From Pseudomonadota bacterium (GTDB taxonomy: Bacteria; Pseudomonadota; Gammaproteobacteria; Burkholderiales; Sulfuricellaceae), in the NCBI GenBank assembly GCA_021801705.1, contig JAJYXP010000049.1, positions 1 through 55,884 of the forward strand: a stretch of 55,884 bases of DNA, read 5' to 3'. Below are positions 1 through 9,326 of the stretch, one piece after another (the first letter of the stretch is position 1; each line of letters starts with the position of its first letter). The notes below the pieces were generated by a model, which was given only the letters and a program-made list of their open reading frames with translations, was not told where the DNA came from and made no database searches. A program made the position numbers and the translations under genes.

Positions 1-177
1 TTCCGCACCGTTTTTGCCGGCCTGCTGCTGATATTTCCCGGCGTCGCCAGCGATTTTCTCGCCCTGCTCCTGCTCTTGCTGCCGCACCCCAAGATGTCCC
101 CGCAGGCCGCTTCCAGGGACGACGGCATTATCGAAGGCGAGTGGACGCGGGTGAATGAGCGGGACAGGCTGCCCTGA
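1..177 (+). CDS. fxsA: FxsA-like membrane protein, C-terminal part
   Basis: Open from the first base to a TGA at 175-177, giving the last 58 residues of a protein whose start lies outside the window. It shows a leucine-rich membrane helix containing the motif LLLIFPGVASDFLALLLLLL, then a short soluble tail with IIEGEW. A helix ending in a PG...DxL motif followed by an IIEGEY-like tail is characteristic of the FxsA inner-membrane family, whose overproduction relieves phage T7 exclusion by the F plasmid in E. coli. The cellular role is otherwise unclear. About two thirds of the protein is missing. Confidence 0.7.
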   Translation, partial: FRTVFAGLLLIFPGVASDFLALLLLLLPHPKMSPQAASRDDGIIEGEWTRVNERDRLP

Positions 178-313
178 GGATCCGTCAGCCTGGCGGGTTT
201 CCTCGTCTGATACGCCGCCGGTACTGATATGGACGATGCGTTGTGGTAACATCTTTTTCCTGCTCAGCGCAGCCGGAAAACGCCGGACAGACCCTTAATC
301 AGAGAAAACGCGC

Positions 314-1339
314 ATGTCACATAAAATAACGCTCAAGCCTGGCGATCATACGATTTCCGCCGAAGGCGGGGAGTCGATACTGGATGCAGCCCTGCGCCAG
401 GGCTACACACTCCCTTACGGCTGCCGCAACGGCGCCTGCGGGGCCTGCAAAGGCAAGGTCGTGGAAGGCTCGGTCGATTATGGCGATTATCAGGAAAGTG
501 CGCTGAAGGAAGCCGAAAAGCTTGCGGGCATGGCACTGTTCTGCTGCGCCAGGCCGGCAACGGATGTCGTTGTCGAGGTGCGCGAAGTGGCCGGGATAAA
601 GGATATTCCCGTCAAGACCATGCCGTGCCGGGTGGAAAAAATCGAGATGGCGGCGGAAGACGTTGCCGTGCTCTATCTGAAACTGCCCGCCAATGAGCGG
701 CTGCAATTCCTCGCCGGCCAATATGTCGATATCCTGCTCAAGGATGGAGTGCGCCGGTCCTATTCGCTGGCCAATGCCCCTCATGACGACAGCTATTTGC
801 AACTGCACGTTCGCCGCGTGATGAACGGCAGTTTCAGCGAAATGGTATTCACGCAGTTGAAGGAAAAGGCGATCCTTCGCTTCGAAGGTCCTCTGGGGAG
901 CTTTTTCCTGCGCGAGGAAAGCGACAAACCCATCCTCCTGCTCGCCAGCGGCACCGGGTTCGCACCGGTCAAGGCCATGCTGGAGCACGCCTTCCATCAC
1001 AACATCAAGCGTCAGATTACGCTCTATTGGGGCGCCCACAGCCTGGCTCACCTGTATATGCTGGATCTGCCGAAGAAATGGGCGCAGGAGCACGCCAATT
1101 TCAGGTTCGTGCCCGTGCTGTCCGATCCCAAAGCGGAAGACTGCTGGCAAGGCAGGACCGGTTTCCTGCACCAGGCTGTGCTGGAAGATCTCGCCGATCT
1201 GAGCGGCTGTCAGGTCTACGCTTGCGGCGCGCCGATCATGGTGGAGGCGGCACACCAGGCCTTTACCGAGCAGGGCAAGCTGCCGCCCGAAGAATTTTAT
1301 TCCGACGCGTTTACTTTCAGCAGCAAGCCCAAGGTTTAA
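314..1339 (+). CDS. Ferredoxin-NAD(P)H reductase fusion (CDP-6-deoxyglucoseen reductase-like)
   Basis: 341 residues. An N-terminal plant-type 2Fe-2S ferredoxin domain (about 1-90) carries the cysteine cluster in YGCRNGACGACKGKV and a fourth cysteine around FCCARP. It is followed by an FAD domain with RRSYSLANAP (about 150) and an NAD(P)H domain with GTGFAPVKAMLEHA and CGAPIMVEAA. This order is that of the AscD/RfbI-type reductases and of phenol or methane monooxygenase reductases. It should pass electrons from NAD(P)H through FAD and the 2Fe-2S centre to an unidentified partner. No sugar-biosynthesis or oxygenase gene is adjacent, so the substrate is unknown. The start ATG follows an AGAGAAAA stretch. 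It stands alone, convergent with hsdM. Confidence 0.8.
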   Translation: MSHKITLKPGDHTISAEGGESILDAALRQGYTLPYGCRNGACGACKGKVVEGSVDYGDYQESALKEAEKLAGMALFCCARPATDVVVEVREVAGIKDIPVKTMPCRVEKIEMAAEDVAVLYLKLPANERLQFLAGQYVDILLKDGVRRSYSLANAPHDDSYLQLHVRRVMNGSFSEMVFTQLKEKAILRFEGPLGSFFLREESDKPILLLASGTGFAPVKAMLEHAFHHNIKRQITLYWGAHSLAHLYMLDLPKKWAQEHANFRFVPVLSDPKAEDCWQGRTGFLHQAVLEDLADLSGCQVYACGAPIMVEAAHQAFTEQGKLPPEEFYSDAFTFSSKPKV

Positions 1340-1350
1340 AATAACCTAAC

Positions 1351-3270
1351 CTAAGCCGTCAACAACCTCAGCTTTGCCAGCGCTGCCTCCACAGTTCGGC
1401 CGTGGTTGGCAATGGATTCGATGATTTCCTCCGGCGTGCGCGTATCGCGCACCACGCGAGCATACGGATTCACCGCCTTGAGATCGTATACCGCCGCATC
1501 AATGGCATCGGCCTTGGCTTGCGCCTCTCGCGCCGCCTTTTCAACGATGGCGAGCTTATCGCGGCAGGCGGCCAGAGAGGCGTCATCCGCTTTCGTCTTG
1601 CGCAATACGGCCAGCCTGTCCTTCAGGCTAACCGCTTCGGCCTTCTGTTTTTCCACCTCGGCAAGATGCGGAGCCATATCCTTGCGTGCCTTCGCCCGGC
1701 GCGCTGCAAAATCGACCGTCCAGGAAAAGTCGCTGTCGGCTTCCGGCGTGCCACGCTTGGCGAGCATGCGTGCAAAGCTCGGAAATGGCCGTTCGGCGTT
1801 GCCTTCCAGCTCGCGCCATCCGCCTGTCAGCGTGGCAGGCAGTGCCGCATCGTCCAGCACCTCGCCCTTGGAACCCAAGCCAAAATGAGCCAGGGTCATC
1901 GGTGACTTCTTGCCCAGCTTGATATGGGTGAGATCATAGTACCAAATACGCTTGGTCTTCCTACCTTTGGTGAAAAACAGCAGGTTGGTTTTCACCCCTG
2001 CCCCAGCGGTGGAGAACACCCCGCCCGGCAGGCTCACGATACACCACAGCTCGCACTCGTCCAGCAGTTTGCGCTTGGTTTCCACGAACGCGCTCTCGTT
2101 GGTGCGGAACAGCAGCCCTTCGTCAAGCACGATGCCGCAGCGGCCCTTCGGGCCCAGATCGGACAGGACATGCTGCACGAACAGCACTTGGGTGGAGCCG
2201 GTTTCAAAGCTGTAATTCTTCTGCGCGTCCTTGCCTTCCTTACCTCCAAAAGGGGGATTGGTCAGGATCACATCGAAGGTCGCAGGCGCGCTCTCGAACA
2301 GCGCATCGTAAGTAGGCGCGCCGGTGAGCGAGTTGCCGTGCCAGATATTGGGCTGGTCGATGCCATGTAAAACGAGATTGGCCAAGGCAATGGGGAAGAC
2401 GAGGTTTTCTTTTTCGCGGCCAAAGAAGGTTTGGGTTTTCAACTGCGCCAAATTCGTTGAAGAAGTCTCATCCCCCAGCTTCTGCGCCATCAGTTCATAA
2501 GACTGCGCCAGAAAACCGCCCGTGCCGCAACAGGGGTCGTAAACTTTTTCGCCCGGCTGCGGGTCGATCGTCCGCACCATGGCGCGGATCACCTCACGCG
2601 GGGTGAAAAACTGGCCGCCGTCGGAATTCTTTTCCCCCATCTTCAGCAGCAAGTCTTCATATACCTGCGACAGGGTGAAGAAATGCTGGTCATCGATATG
2701 GTCAATATGAATCTGGTGGATGAGGTCGAGGATATCGCGCAGATTGGTTTCCGAATCCACACGTGTCCGTTCCACCGCCGTCATGATGCGGCCGATCACG
2801 CGCTGCTTGGGCGAGACCAGCGGGTTGGACTGGCCGTTGGGCAGCACATCGAGGCCATGCAGATAAGGCAGCAGCTCCTTGTTGATGAAGGCGAAGAAAT
2901 CGCCGATTCTGGCCGCCTCCAGCTCCTTGCGTTTCCAGCCCAGCGGCTTGCCTTCCCGTGTGACCGGATGGCCGGGCTTGTCGGAATACGGGGCGGCCCA
3001 ATCCTGCCAGCGGTAGGGCGCCGCCAGAGCCGGGGAAAAGGGCTTGCCCACCGCCTCGGCTGCCTCCCGTGCCTTCTCCTCCTGGGCATCGAGTATGCGC
3101 AGGAACAGAATCCAGGTCAGCTCCGGCACGTACTGCAAGGCGCTGGCGCAGTTGGAACGGCGCATGATGTCGCAGATCGACTTGACGAAGGCGGACAGGG
3201 ACTGGGTGGAGGCAATGGTTTTCGGGGTCTTGCCGCTAGCGGCGGCCTTGTCTTTCTTGGGTCTGGGCAT
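1351..3270 (-). CDS. hsdM: Type I restriction-modification system, methyltransferase subunit HsdM
   Basis: 639 residues. N6-adenine methyltransferase of a type I system; with HsdS it methylates the recognition site, and with HsdR it forms the restriction complex. Visible motifs are the SAM-binding motif I DPCCGTGGFL near residue 245 and the catalytic NPPF (NPPFGGKEGK) near residue 338. The N-terminal HsdM helical domain covers roughly residues 25-170. The C-terminal third holds a charged coiled-coil stretch (about 530-600), expected for contact with HsdS. It is the last gene of the minus-strand operon and starts only 3 bases after the stop of the RhuM/Fic gene, so it is probably translated from the same mRNA. 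It looks intact. Confidence 0.93.
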   Translation of the reverse strand: MPRPKKDKAAASGKTPKTIASTQSLSAFVKSICDIMRRSNCASALQYVPELTWILFLRILDAQEEKAREAAEAVGKPFSPALAAPYRWQDWAAPYSDKPGHPVTREGKPLGWKRKELEAARIGDFFAFINKELLPYLHGLDVLPNGQSNPLVSPKQRVIGRIMTAVERTRVDSETNLRDILDLIHQIHIDHIDDQHFFTLSQVYEDLLLKMGEKNSDGGQFFTPREVIRAMVRTIDPQPGEKVYDPCCGTGGFLAQSYELMAQKLGDETSSTNLAQLKTQTFFGREKENLVFPIALANLVLHGIDQPNIWHGNSLTGAPTYDALFESAPATFDVILTNPPFGGKEGKDAQKNYSFETGSTQVLFVQHVLSDLGPKGRCGIVLDEGLLFRTNESAFVETKRKLLDECELWCIVSLPGGVFSTAGAGVKTNLLFFTKGRKTKRIWYYDLTHIKLGKKSPMTLAHFGLGSKGEVLDDAALPATLTGGWRELEGNAERPFPSFARMLAKRGTPEADSDFSWTVDFAARRAKARKDMAPHLAEVEKQKAEAVSLKDRLAVLRKTKADDASLAACRDKLAIVEKAAREAQAKADAIDAAVYDLKAVNPYARVVRDTRTPEEIIESIANHGRTVEAALAKLRLLTA

Positions 3271-3273
3271 GGT

Positions 3274-4236
3274 TCAGTCGGTGGTAAGCAGGTTGACGGT
3301 CAGACGGATCAGCAAATCCTTGTTGGTCGGGCCGCTTTCGGCTATCAGCAGCGCCAGCGCGGTCAGCGCCGTCTCGTTCACGCCCATCGCCATCCCCTCC
3401 TGCCGCAGGCACAACAGGAACAGGAAAGAGCCGATGCGCTTGTTGCCGTCAGAAAACGGATGATCCTTGATGACGAAATACAGCAGGTGTGCCGCCCGCT
3501 CCTCGCGGGTTTTGTAGAGCGGCTCGCCGAACATGGTCTGTTCGATATTGCCGAGAATGCCGGCTAGCGCCTCGCCGCGCTCGGCGCCGAACAGTGGCGT
3601 AGCCTCGCCACGTGCAAATAAATCGGTTTTGAATTGTGCGATGGCCGCACGCGCGGTGTCCAGATTCAGCACGCCCCGAGCGGGCTGACAACCCGGCGGC
3701 AAGGCCAGGGCATCCTCGTCGTATTGCAGCAGTAGGCGCCAGGTCTTGGCGTAACCCGCAATCAGCGCCAGCACCGCTTGCCCAGTGTCGTCCACCAGCG
3801 CGTTCGCCGCCAGCGTACGCGAAAGTAGTTCCAGCGCCGCCTGCGCCTCCCCCAGCCCGCGCTCCGCCAATCGCTGGGCATTGTGGGTATAGCCCCGCAC
3901 CAGATGGCCGCGCAGCACGCCGGTTGCCCACTGGCGGAAACGCACGCCACGCTGCGACTTGATGCGATAACCGACGGAGATGATGACATCCAGGTTGTAG
4001 TGCTCGACCTGATAGGTTTTCCCATCCGCCGCAGTATGTGCAAAATTTGCACATACTGCCTCGCGCGCCAGTTCACCTTCCTTGAAAACGTTGCGAATGT
4101 GCTTGGTAATGACCGAGCGCTCGCGGCCGAACAAAGCGGCAAGCTGCTCCTGCGTCAGCCAGACGGTTTCACCCTCCAGGCGCACCTGCACCGGATCGGG
4201 GGCGTTCGGGTCTTCGTAGATAATGATTTCGCTCAT
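3274..4236 (-). CDS. RhuM family protein with C-terminal Fic domain
   Basis: 320 residues. The N-terminal half is RhuM/virulence-protein-like: WLTQEQLAALFGRERSVITK resembles a helix-turn-helix, and ISVGYRIKSQRGVRFRQWAT is the RhuM signature. The C-terminal half carries a complete Fic motif, HPFSDGNKRIG, near residues 258-268. Fic enzymes with HxFx(D/E)GNxxR usually transfer AMP to hydroxyl side chains of target proteins. No inhibitory-helix motif was recognised. Its ATG overlaps the hsdS stop as ATGA, and it ends 3 bases before hsdM, so it is built into the restriction operon. RhuM/Fic genes recur in type I restriction loci, but their role there is not settled; a guard or toxin function is inference. 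Confidence 0.85.
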   Translation of the reverse strand: MSEIIIYEDPNAPDPVQVRLEGETVWLTQEQLAALFGRERSVITKHIRNVFKEGELAREAVCANFAHTAADGKTYQVEHYNLDVIISVGYRIKSQRGVRFRQWATGVLRGHLVRGYTHNAQRLAERGLGEAQAALELLSRTLAANALVDDTGQAVLALIAGYAKTWRLLLQYDEDALALPPGCQPARGVLNLDTARAAIAQFKTDLFARGEATPLFGAERGEALAGILGNIEQTMFGEPLYKTREERAAHLLYFVIKDHPFSDGNKRIGSFLFLLCLRQEGMAMGVNETALTALALLIAESGPTNKDLLIRLTVNLLTTD

Positions 4237-5390
4237 GGCGCCATTCCCTCGAAAGCCTGGGCGAGCAGGCAGGCGGGGAGACGGTCGATCTCCAGTTGTT
4301 GCGCCTTGATCTCCGCCTTCATCGGGCCGATTTGCGCCAATGTCCGGCTGGTGGCTAATTGCACCTCATAGGGCGGCAATTCAATCTCACCTTCAGCCAG
4401 CCGATTGAACAGCATCCGCTCCCGGACAGCCCCCCGAGCCAGCGAAGCGATGCAGTGCTCGCCGTAAGGAGAGCGCAGCCAGTAGTAAAACCAGCGCGAA
4501 TCGACTTTGCCTGGCCGTCCCTTGAAGGCAACGTAATCCGGGCTGGTGATGCCGGGCTCGTCGCCATCGTCCACCATCGCAATTGAGCCGATCATGATAC
4601 GCATGGGATTGTAGAAGACCGTTCCCCGGAACACCGGCTTGTAGCGCTCGGGGCTCTTGCCCACTGGTTCCTTGGCAGGAGCGAGGCCGTTGCGGGTTGC
4701 ACCGAGACCCGGGTGTTGCCGCCAATCTGCACCAATTCCATTTTTAACTTCCTCAAGGACATGCCCCAGGCGAGCTGTTTTTGTGTCCTTGTGCTCGACA
4801 CTTTGGCGAATGAGGGCATTGGCAAGCTGGGTGAGTTCGGCCAGTTGCGCCTCCGCCGCGCTGCGCGCTTCCGCCACAGCGGCGAGTTGGGCCTTGAGGC
4901 GGGCGGCGATGCGGCGTTGTATATCGCTACTCGGCAATGCAATTTCTAGAGTTGCCAACTCTGAGAAACGCAGGTTCTGGATGTTTGCTCCACGGGCCTG
5001 TTCGTCCCGCCAATTGGTAAATGCGGAAGAGCGCAGCCAAAGCGAAAGATATTCAGGGTCGATAACATCGCATGGGCGAATAATTCCGCAAAAACCGCCC
5101 ACTGAGCCGTTCCAATCCGATAGAAGCGGAGCTGATTTTCCGACGACCTGAGGGCTACCTGAAGACAGACAGATTGCAATGTCACCTTTTCGGAGCAGTT
5201 GCTTTGTCGAGACAACCGATTTCGGAACGAAGATCAGGTCATTCTTTACATCAAGTTTTATTCCAATATTTCCTGCCCTAAGCAGCGGCACGTTGCCGTC
5301 TTTCGGCGAGTCTTCTTGTTGGGACTTGTCGAACGTGACACCACGAACAAAGGTTGCAACCTCAGAAAGCGGAACGGTCTGAATCGTCAT
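4233..5390 (-). CDS. hsdS: Type I restriction-modification system, specificity subunit HsdS
   Basis: 385 residues, starting MTIQTVPLSEVATFVRGVTF. The start is set at the ATG at 5390, which overlaps the hsdR stop as ATGA; the open frame continues upstream only as an overlap with hsdR. Two target-recognition domains are visible. The first covers about 1-150, followed by a conserved helix with IQRRIAARLKAQLAAVAEARSA compatible with the central spacer; the second starts near LGHVLEEVKNGIG and ends in a second helical conserved region (LAQIGPMKAEIKAQQLEIDRL). Each domain should read half of a bipartite DNA site. Both appear complete; the site cannot be read from sequence alone. Confidence 0.9.
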   Translation of the reverse strand: MTIQTVPLSEVATFVRGVTFDKSQQEDSPKDGNVPLLRAGNIGIKLDVKNDLIFVPKSVVSTKQLLRKGDIAICLSSGSPQVVGKSAPLLSDWNGSVGGFCGIIRPCDVIDPEYLSLWLRSSAFTNWRDEQARGANIQNLRFSELATLEIALPSSDIQRRIAARLKAQLAAVAEARSAAEAQLAELTQLANALIRQSVEHKDTKTARLGHVLEEVKNGIGADWRQHPGLGATRNGLAPAKEPVGKSPERYKPVFRGTVFYNPMRIMIGSIAMVDDGDEPGITSPDYVAFKGRPGKVDSRWFYYWLRSPYGEHCIASLARGAVRERMLFNRLAEGEIELPPYEVQLATSRTLAQIGPMKAEIKAQQLEIDRLPACLLAQAFEGMAP

Positions 5391-7627
5391 ACCCCAAACA
5401 ACCTCGTCTTCGCCTCGCGCACCACATCCGCCGGGCGACCCAGCGCCCTGAGCGCGGCCAGCCCGCCGGCACGCCTGATCTCCGGCACTTCCCACAGCAG
5501 TTCCGATTCCAGCGCCTCGGTGCCGCCCGCGCCGAACTGGTGGCCGAAGGCGCGCACCACTTCCGGCGAGTAGTGCTCGCCCAGCAGGTGGTCGATGAGC
5601 TGGCGGCGTTTCTGGGTCTCTATCCACAGGCCGCGGAAGTCGGCCAGGGTGGCGGCTTCCACCAGCACGCGGCGGATCATTTGCTGACGGTATTCCTCCA
5701 CCGGGATGGGCACGTCGCGGCCTTCCCGGTTCACCAGGATGAAGCGGCCTTGCGGGGTGATTTCCACCGCCTGGCCGGCGATCTCGACGATGGGTTGCGG
5801 CTCGGCTTCGTCCCCTCCGTCGTCCCCTCCGCCACCGCCGGGCTTGGGTTTTTTGACGCGGGGCTTGGCCGGGGCGGTGATGAAGTCGGTACCGAACAGT
5901 TCGGTGACGCCAGTGTAGTCGTAGAGCCAGAACTTGTATTTGCCGGTGGGCTCGTCAATGCGGGTGCCGCGCCCGACCATCTGGTAGAACGAGATGGAGG
6001 ATTCGAGATAGCGGAAGAACACCACGGCGTTGAGCCGCTCGATGTCCACGCCGGTGGCGAGCAGGTCCACGGTGCAGGCGATGAAGCAGCGCTCGCCCGA
6101 GCCACGCATGATGTCAATCAGGTCGCTGCCGCCCTCGGCGGTGCACTTGAAGGCGTAGTGCTCCTTGGGGGTGTGGCCGTTTTTTTCGCACCATTGCGCA
6201 TAGAGGCGCTGCATCTGAATTTGCACCCGGTCTGCATGGAGGTCGCGGGTGCAGAAGATGATGGCTTTCTGCTCCGGCCCGCCGTGGGCGCAGAGTTGGT
6301 CAAACAGATCGCGGCACATGGCGGCGATGCGCTCGGGGATGAGCAAACTGTTGTCGAAGGCACGGGCTGAATATTCGTTGCGCAAATCTTCTGACTGGGC
6401 TTCCCGCCCGGTTCTGGCGTCGATTGGCTTGGCCGCGATCACCTCCTCGCGGGTAAATGTTTTCCGGTCGATGGAAGGCTTGCGGCGCACGATCTCGCAG
6501 GCCGCGAGGTAGCCGTCTTCCTGGGCCTGGATCAGGGTGTATTCATATACCGGCTCACCGAAGTAGCCGACGTTGTTGGCGGTGATGGCGGCATCATCAA
6601 CCGTTTGGTGCTTGGATTCGCGCAGTTGGCGCGGTGTGGCGGTAAGGCCGATGTGGATAGCCGCTGGGTTGCGCCGTAGCACCTCCGACCAGCGCCCCCA
6701 GGCGGAACGGTGGCATTCGTCGATGACGATGACGCTGAAACTGTTTTCCGGGTAATGTCTGCTGAGAAAGCTGGCATAGCCTTCATCCTCGTCGTCCAGC
6801 CCGAGGGTGTGGTAAGTGGAAATATGTACCTTGGCGTTCTTGGCGGCATTCTGACCGCGCTCGGTCTTAACGATGCGCACACTGCCCTTGGGAAATGCCT
6901 TGGATAGTTTGTCGTAGGCCTGCTCGCGCAGCTCGTCCCGGTCGCACAGAAACAGAGCTGGCTTGGTGAGCCGCCCGGCTTCATGCAGACGCCACAGGAG
7001 ATTGGCGGCGATCACGGTCTTGCCCGCGCCAGTGGCGAGGGAGAGCAGGGCGCGGGCGGGCTCATCCTGTTGCTCGCAACGCAGAATTTTCTCGAAGGTT
7101 GCCCGAATGGCCGCATCCTGGTAGTAACGCGTCTTTGAATAGGCGGCGCTGTCGGCCATAAACAGCATGGCGGCATCGGGCCGGGTAATGTCTACGCCGG
7201 TGTCTTTGGCATAGCGCGCCGTAATATCTGCATGGCTGGGAAAATCCGGGAACGGAAACGGCCCATCCGGCAGTTGCCTGATCTTGTCGAACTCCCCATA
7301 GCGATGACCGTTGGTGGCGAATACATACTGCACATGAAAACGTGTGCAGTCGGCATAGCCCTTGGCCTGCTGCATGCCCTTGAGCGGATCCTCGGTTTCG
7401 GCCTTGGCTTCGATCACGCCTACAGGAAGCGGCTTCGGACTATTGCCGACCTGCACGCAGAGCAGGTAATCAGTACGGCCTGCGCCCGCACGGCGACGCC
7501 CCTTGTCGCCGGTCGGTTCGACGGGAGCTGGAGTTTCAAGACGCAGCTTCCAGTGCTCGTTGTATCCCTTGTTGCGCAAAACAGGGTCTATGAGGTAGAA
7601 ACGGGTTTCGGCTTCGTTATAGGTCAT
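5387..7627 (-). CDS. hsdR: Type I restriction endonuclease, HsdR subunit
   Basis: 746 residues from the chosen start MTYNEAETRFYLIDP, the usual beginning of EcoEI-type HsdR proteins. An alternative in-frame ATG lies 11 codons upstream. The N-terminal nuclease domain shows D (in GRTDYLL) and ExK (in GVIEAKAE, near residue 74), a PD-(D/E)xK centre. The helicase motor follows, with Walker A LATGAGKT near residue 201, DECH near 302, and GLTATP, then a second RecA domain with MVGRGTRID. The protein restricts DNA by ATP-driven translocation. It is the first gene of the operon and overlaps hsdS by 4 bases. No frameshift or missing catalytic residue was seen. Confidence 0.92.
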   Translation of the reverse strand: MTYNEAETRFYLIDPVLRNKGYNEHWKLRLETPAPVEPTGDKGRRRAGAGRTDYLLCVQVGNSPKPLPVGVIEAKAETEDPLKGMQQAKGYADCTRFHVQYVFATNGHRYGEFDKIRQLPDGPFPFPDFPSHADITARYAKDTGVDITRPDAAMLFMADSAAYSKTRYYQDAAIRATFEKILRCEQQDEPARALLSLATGAGKTVIAANLLWRLHEAGRLTKPALFLCDRDELREQAYDKLSKAFPKGSVRIVKTERGQNAAKNAKVHISTYHTLGLDDEDEGYASFLSRHYPENSFSVIVIDECHRSAWGRWSEVLRRNPAAIHIGLTATPRQLRESKHQTVDDAAITANNVGYFGEPVYEYTLIQAQEDGYLAACEIVRRKPSIDRKTFTREEVIAAKPIDARTGREAQSEDLRNEYSARAFDNSLLIPERIAAMCRDLFDQLCAHGGPEQKAIIFCTRDLHADRVQIQMQRLYAQWCEKNGHTPKEHYAFKCTAEGGSDLIDIMRGSGERCFIACTVDLLATGVDIERLNAVVFFRYLESSISFYQMVGRGTRIDEPTGKYKFWLYDYTGVTELFGTDFITAPAKPRVKKPKPGGGGGDDGGDEAEPQPIVEIAGQAVEITPQGRFILVNREGRDVPIPVEEYRQQMIRRVLVEAATLADFRGLWIETQKRRQLIDHLLGEHYSPEVVRAFGHQFGAGGTEALESELLWEVPEIRRAGGLAALRALGRPADVVREAKTRLFGV

Positions 7628-7870
7628 CGATAATTCCCGGGCGGGGCCACTTGCCTCCATCGGCACAACAATGCCTTCCGCATTCATCCACCGCAACGCA
7701 GACGAACCATGCCGCGGCCGACTCCGGTGCAAGCGTGCTCGATAAGCTTTTTATAGCATGCAGTATCGCACCCTAGAGGCGGCCAGCCAAGGCCGGACGC
7801 GAATTCCGGATTTCTCGAGTTCGCTTCGTTCCATCGATGCTACAAATTTATTCTTTTGAATACAAACGAA

Positions 7871-9055
7871 TCAGTTGCGCCGCCCGAGCAGGCCCAGGCT
7901 TTCGCGGTAGTGCTTGCCGGCTTCATCCACGCGCCCGATTTTCTCCAGAAGCTGCGCCAGTGCCAGGTGAGTTTCGACGCTGGGCTCGATGCTGAGGCTT
8001 GCTTCCAGGTAGCTTTGCGCCTTGCCCCACAGCGCTCTCTTCGCGCATAGTTTGCCCAGGGTTTGCAGCAGGGAAGCATCCTGGGGATGCAGTTTGAGCC
8101 AGTTTTCAGCGCGCTCGATCTGTTTCAGCTCGTCCTTGCCCAGGCATTCCCCATAAAACCGGATCACATCGCTGTCCCATTGTTTTTCCAGGCTGCTGGT
8201 GAGAATGTCGATTGCGGTCTGGCATTCATTGAAAGCCTGGAAACCCTGCGCCGCCGCAAGGGCGATTTTTCCGTTCGTCTTGTCTGCGCTGGGGATTTTC
8301 TGCCAGTATTCGCGCAAGCTGGCGAGATTTCCCCGCTTGCGCAGCAGATTTTCCTGGTGCGCATTGGCCTTCTGCTGCGCTGCCTGGATCGGGTCGATCG
8401 CGTCCCGGTTTTCAAGCTGGGCGACCAATGCCAGCACCTGGTCCCAGTTTTTCGCCTGTTGCTGCGCCTTCAATTCCAGCCGCAGCGCGGCGAGGTTCTT
8501 GCGCGTAGCGGCCTGCAGTTCATTCAGGACCGCCAATGCCGAATGGAAATCGCGCTGGTCCAGCAGCAGCTCGGCCTGGGTCATCAAGCGGGCTTCGGGC
8601 TGCTCCCGCGCCACGCGCTCGGCTTGTGCCAGATAGCCGTCGCGGCGGTCATAAGCCTTCAATTCGTGCGCGGCGCGCGCCGCCAGCAGCGCATTGGCCA
8701 GGGGCGCTTCCTGCTGCAATTCCAATGCGGTCGCGGCCAGTTTCTCGGACTTGGCATAGCGCCCTTCGAAAAAAGCCAGCAGCGCATCGTTCATGGCCTC
8801 GCGCGCCTTGTCGCGCCGCCGCGCCTGGCGGAAAGCGCGCACGTAGGCAGGCAGGCTCAAGGTGTGAACCGCAAGCCGCATGGCACCGTATCCAGAGACG
8901 AGCGCGGCCAGCAGCAGAGCCATGAACAGGCTGAGGGAAAGCTCGACCCGATATGGCGGGTAAACCAGCAGCACATAGCCGGCGTTGTGCTTGGCGGCCA
9001 TCGTCAGCGCTACCGCCGCCGCCAGAATGGCGAGGATCCAGAACAGCGTTTTCAC
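7871..9055 (-). CDS. hemY: HemY, haem-operon membrane protein with TPR-like repeats
   Basis: 394 residues. Two membrane helices (about 3-25 and 40-62; MKTLFWILAILAAAVALTMA and LSLFMALLLAALVSGYGAMR) precede a long alpha-helical TPR-type region. This is the proteobacterial HemY family, encoded next to hemX and implicated in late haem biosynthesis or assembly of its enzymes in the inner membrane. It is unrelated to Gram-positive HemY oxidase. The start is a GTG at 9055, lying 3 bases outside the family B insertion. Before that insertion this GTG would have overlapped the hemX stop (GTGA). The element now separates the gene from its translational partner, so its expression may depend on sequence inside the element. 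Confidence 0.88.
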   Translation of the reverse strand: MKTLFWILAILAAAVALTMAAKHNAGYVLLVYPPYRVELSLSLFMALLLAALVSGYGAMRLAVHTLSLPAYVRAFRQARRRDKAREAMNDALLAFFEGRYAKSEKLAATALELQQEAPLANALLAARAAHELKAYDRRDGYLAQAERVAREQPEARLMTQAELLLDQRDFHSALAVLNELQAATRKNLAALRLELKAQQQAKNWDQVLALVAQLENRDAIDPIQAAQQKANAHQENLLRKRGNLASLREYWQKIPSADKTNGKIALAAAQGFQAFNECQTAIDILTSSLEKQWDSDVIRFYGECLGKDELKQIERAENWLKLHPQDASLLQTLGKLCAKRALWGKAQSYLEASLSIEPSVETHLALAQLLEKIGRVDEAGKHYRESLGLLGRRN

Positions 9056-9058
9056 CTA

Positions 9059-9326
9059 GAGCCTATTTCAATAGATATCGTCCTCGCGCCGTCGGCGATT
9101 TGGCCGCAGGGCGCGACGCGGGACGCGCCGCTGTGTGATTCACAGCAAGCGGCCCGCAACAAAGCCCTGCGGCCAAAGCGCCGACGGCCCGAAGGGTTGC
9201 TACCGGAATGACGCGTGCGCGGCGTCGTTCGTCGCTTATTTGGAATAACCAAACTGCTCTCCTTTCTCCTTGCTCACGCGTCATTCCGGTAGCAACGCGT
9301 GGACGATATCTATTGAAATAGGCTCT
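9059..9326. mobile_element. Family B MITE-like element between hemX and hemY
   Basis: 268 bp bounded by perfect 25-bp terminal inverted repeats: 9059-9083 (beginning GAGCCTATTTCAATAG) and its exact complement ending at 9325. A second, nested inverted repeat of 22 bp joins about 9195-9216 (GTTGCTACCGGAATG...) and about 9274-9296. TA is found on both flanks (9057-9058 and 9327-9328), which fits a TA target duplication as made by IS630/Tc1-type transposases. No transposase is encoded inside, so the element is non-autonomous. Its right end supplies the last codons and TAG stop of hemX (SLFQ-stop). Confidence 0.85.

Noticed and set aside
5391..5627. Upstream extension of the HsdS frame
   Set aside because: It lies inside hsdR, is Arg/Gly-rich and unlike HsdS; the ATGA junction at 5387-5390 gives a natural start.
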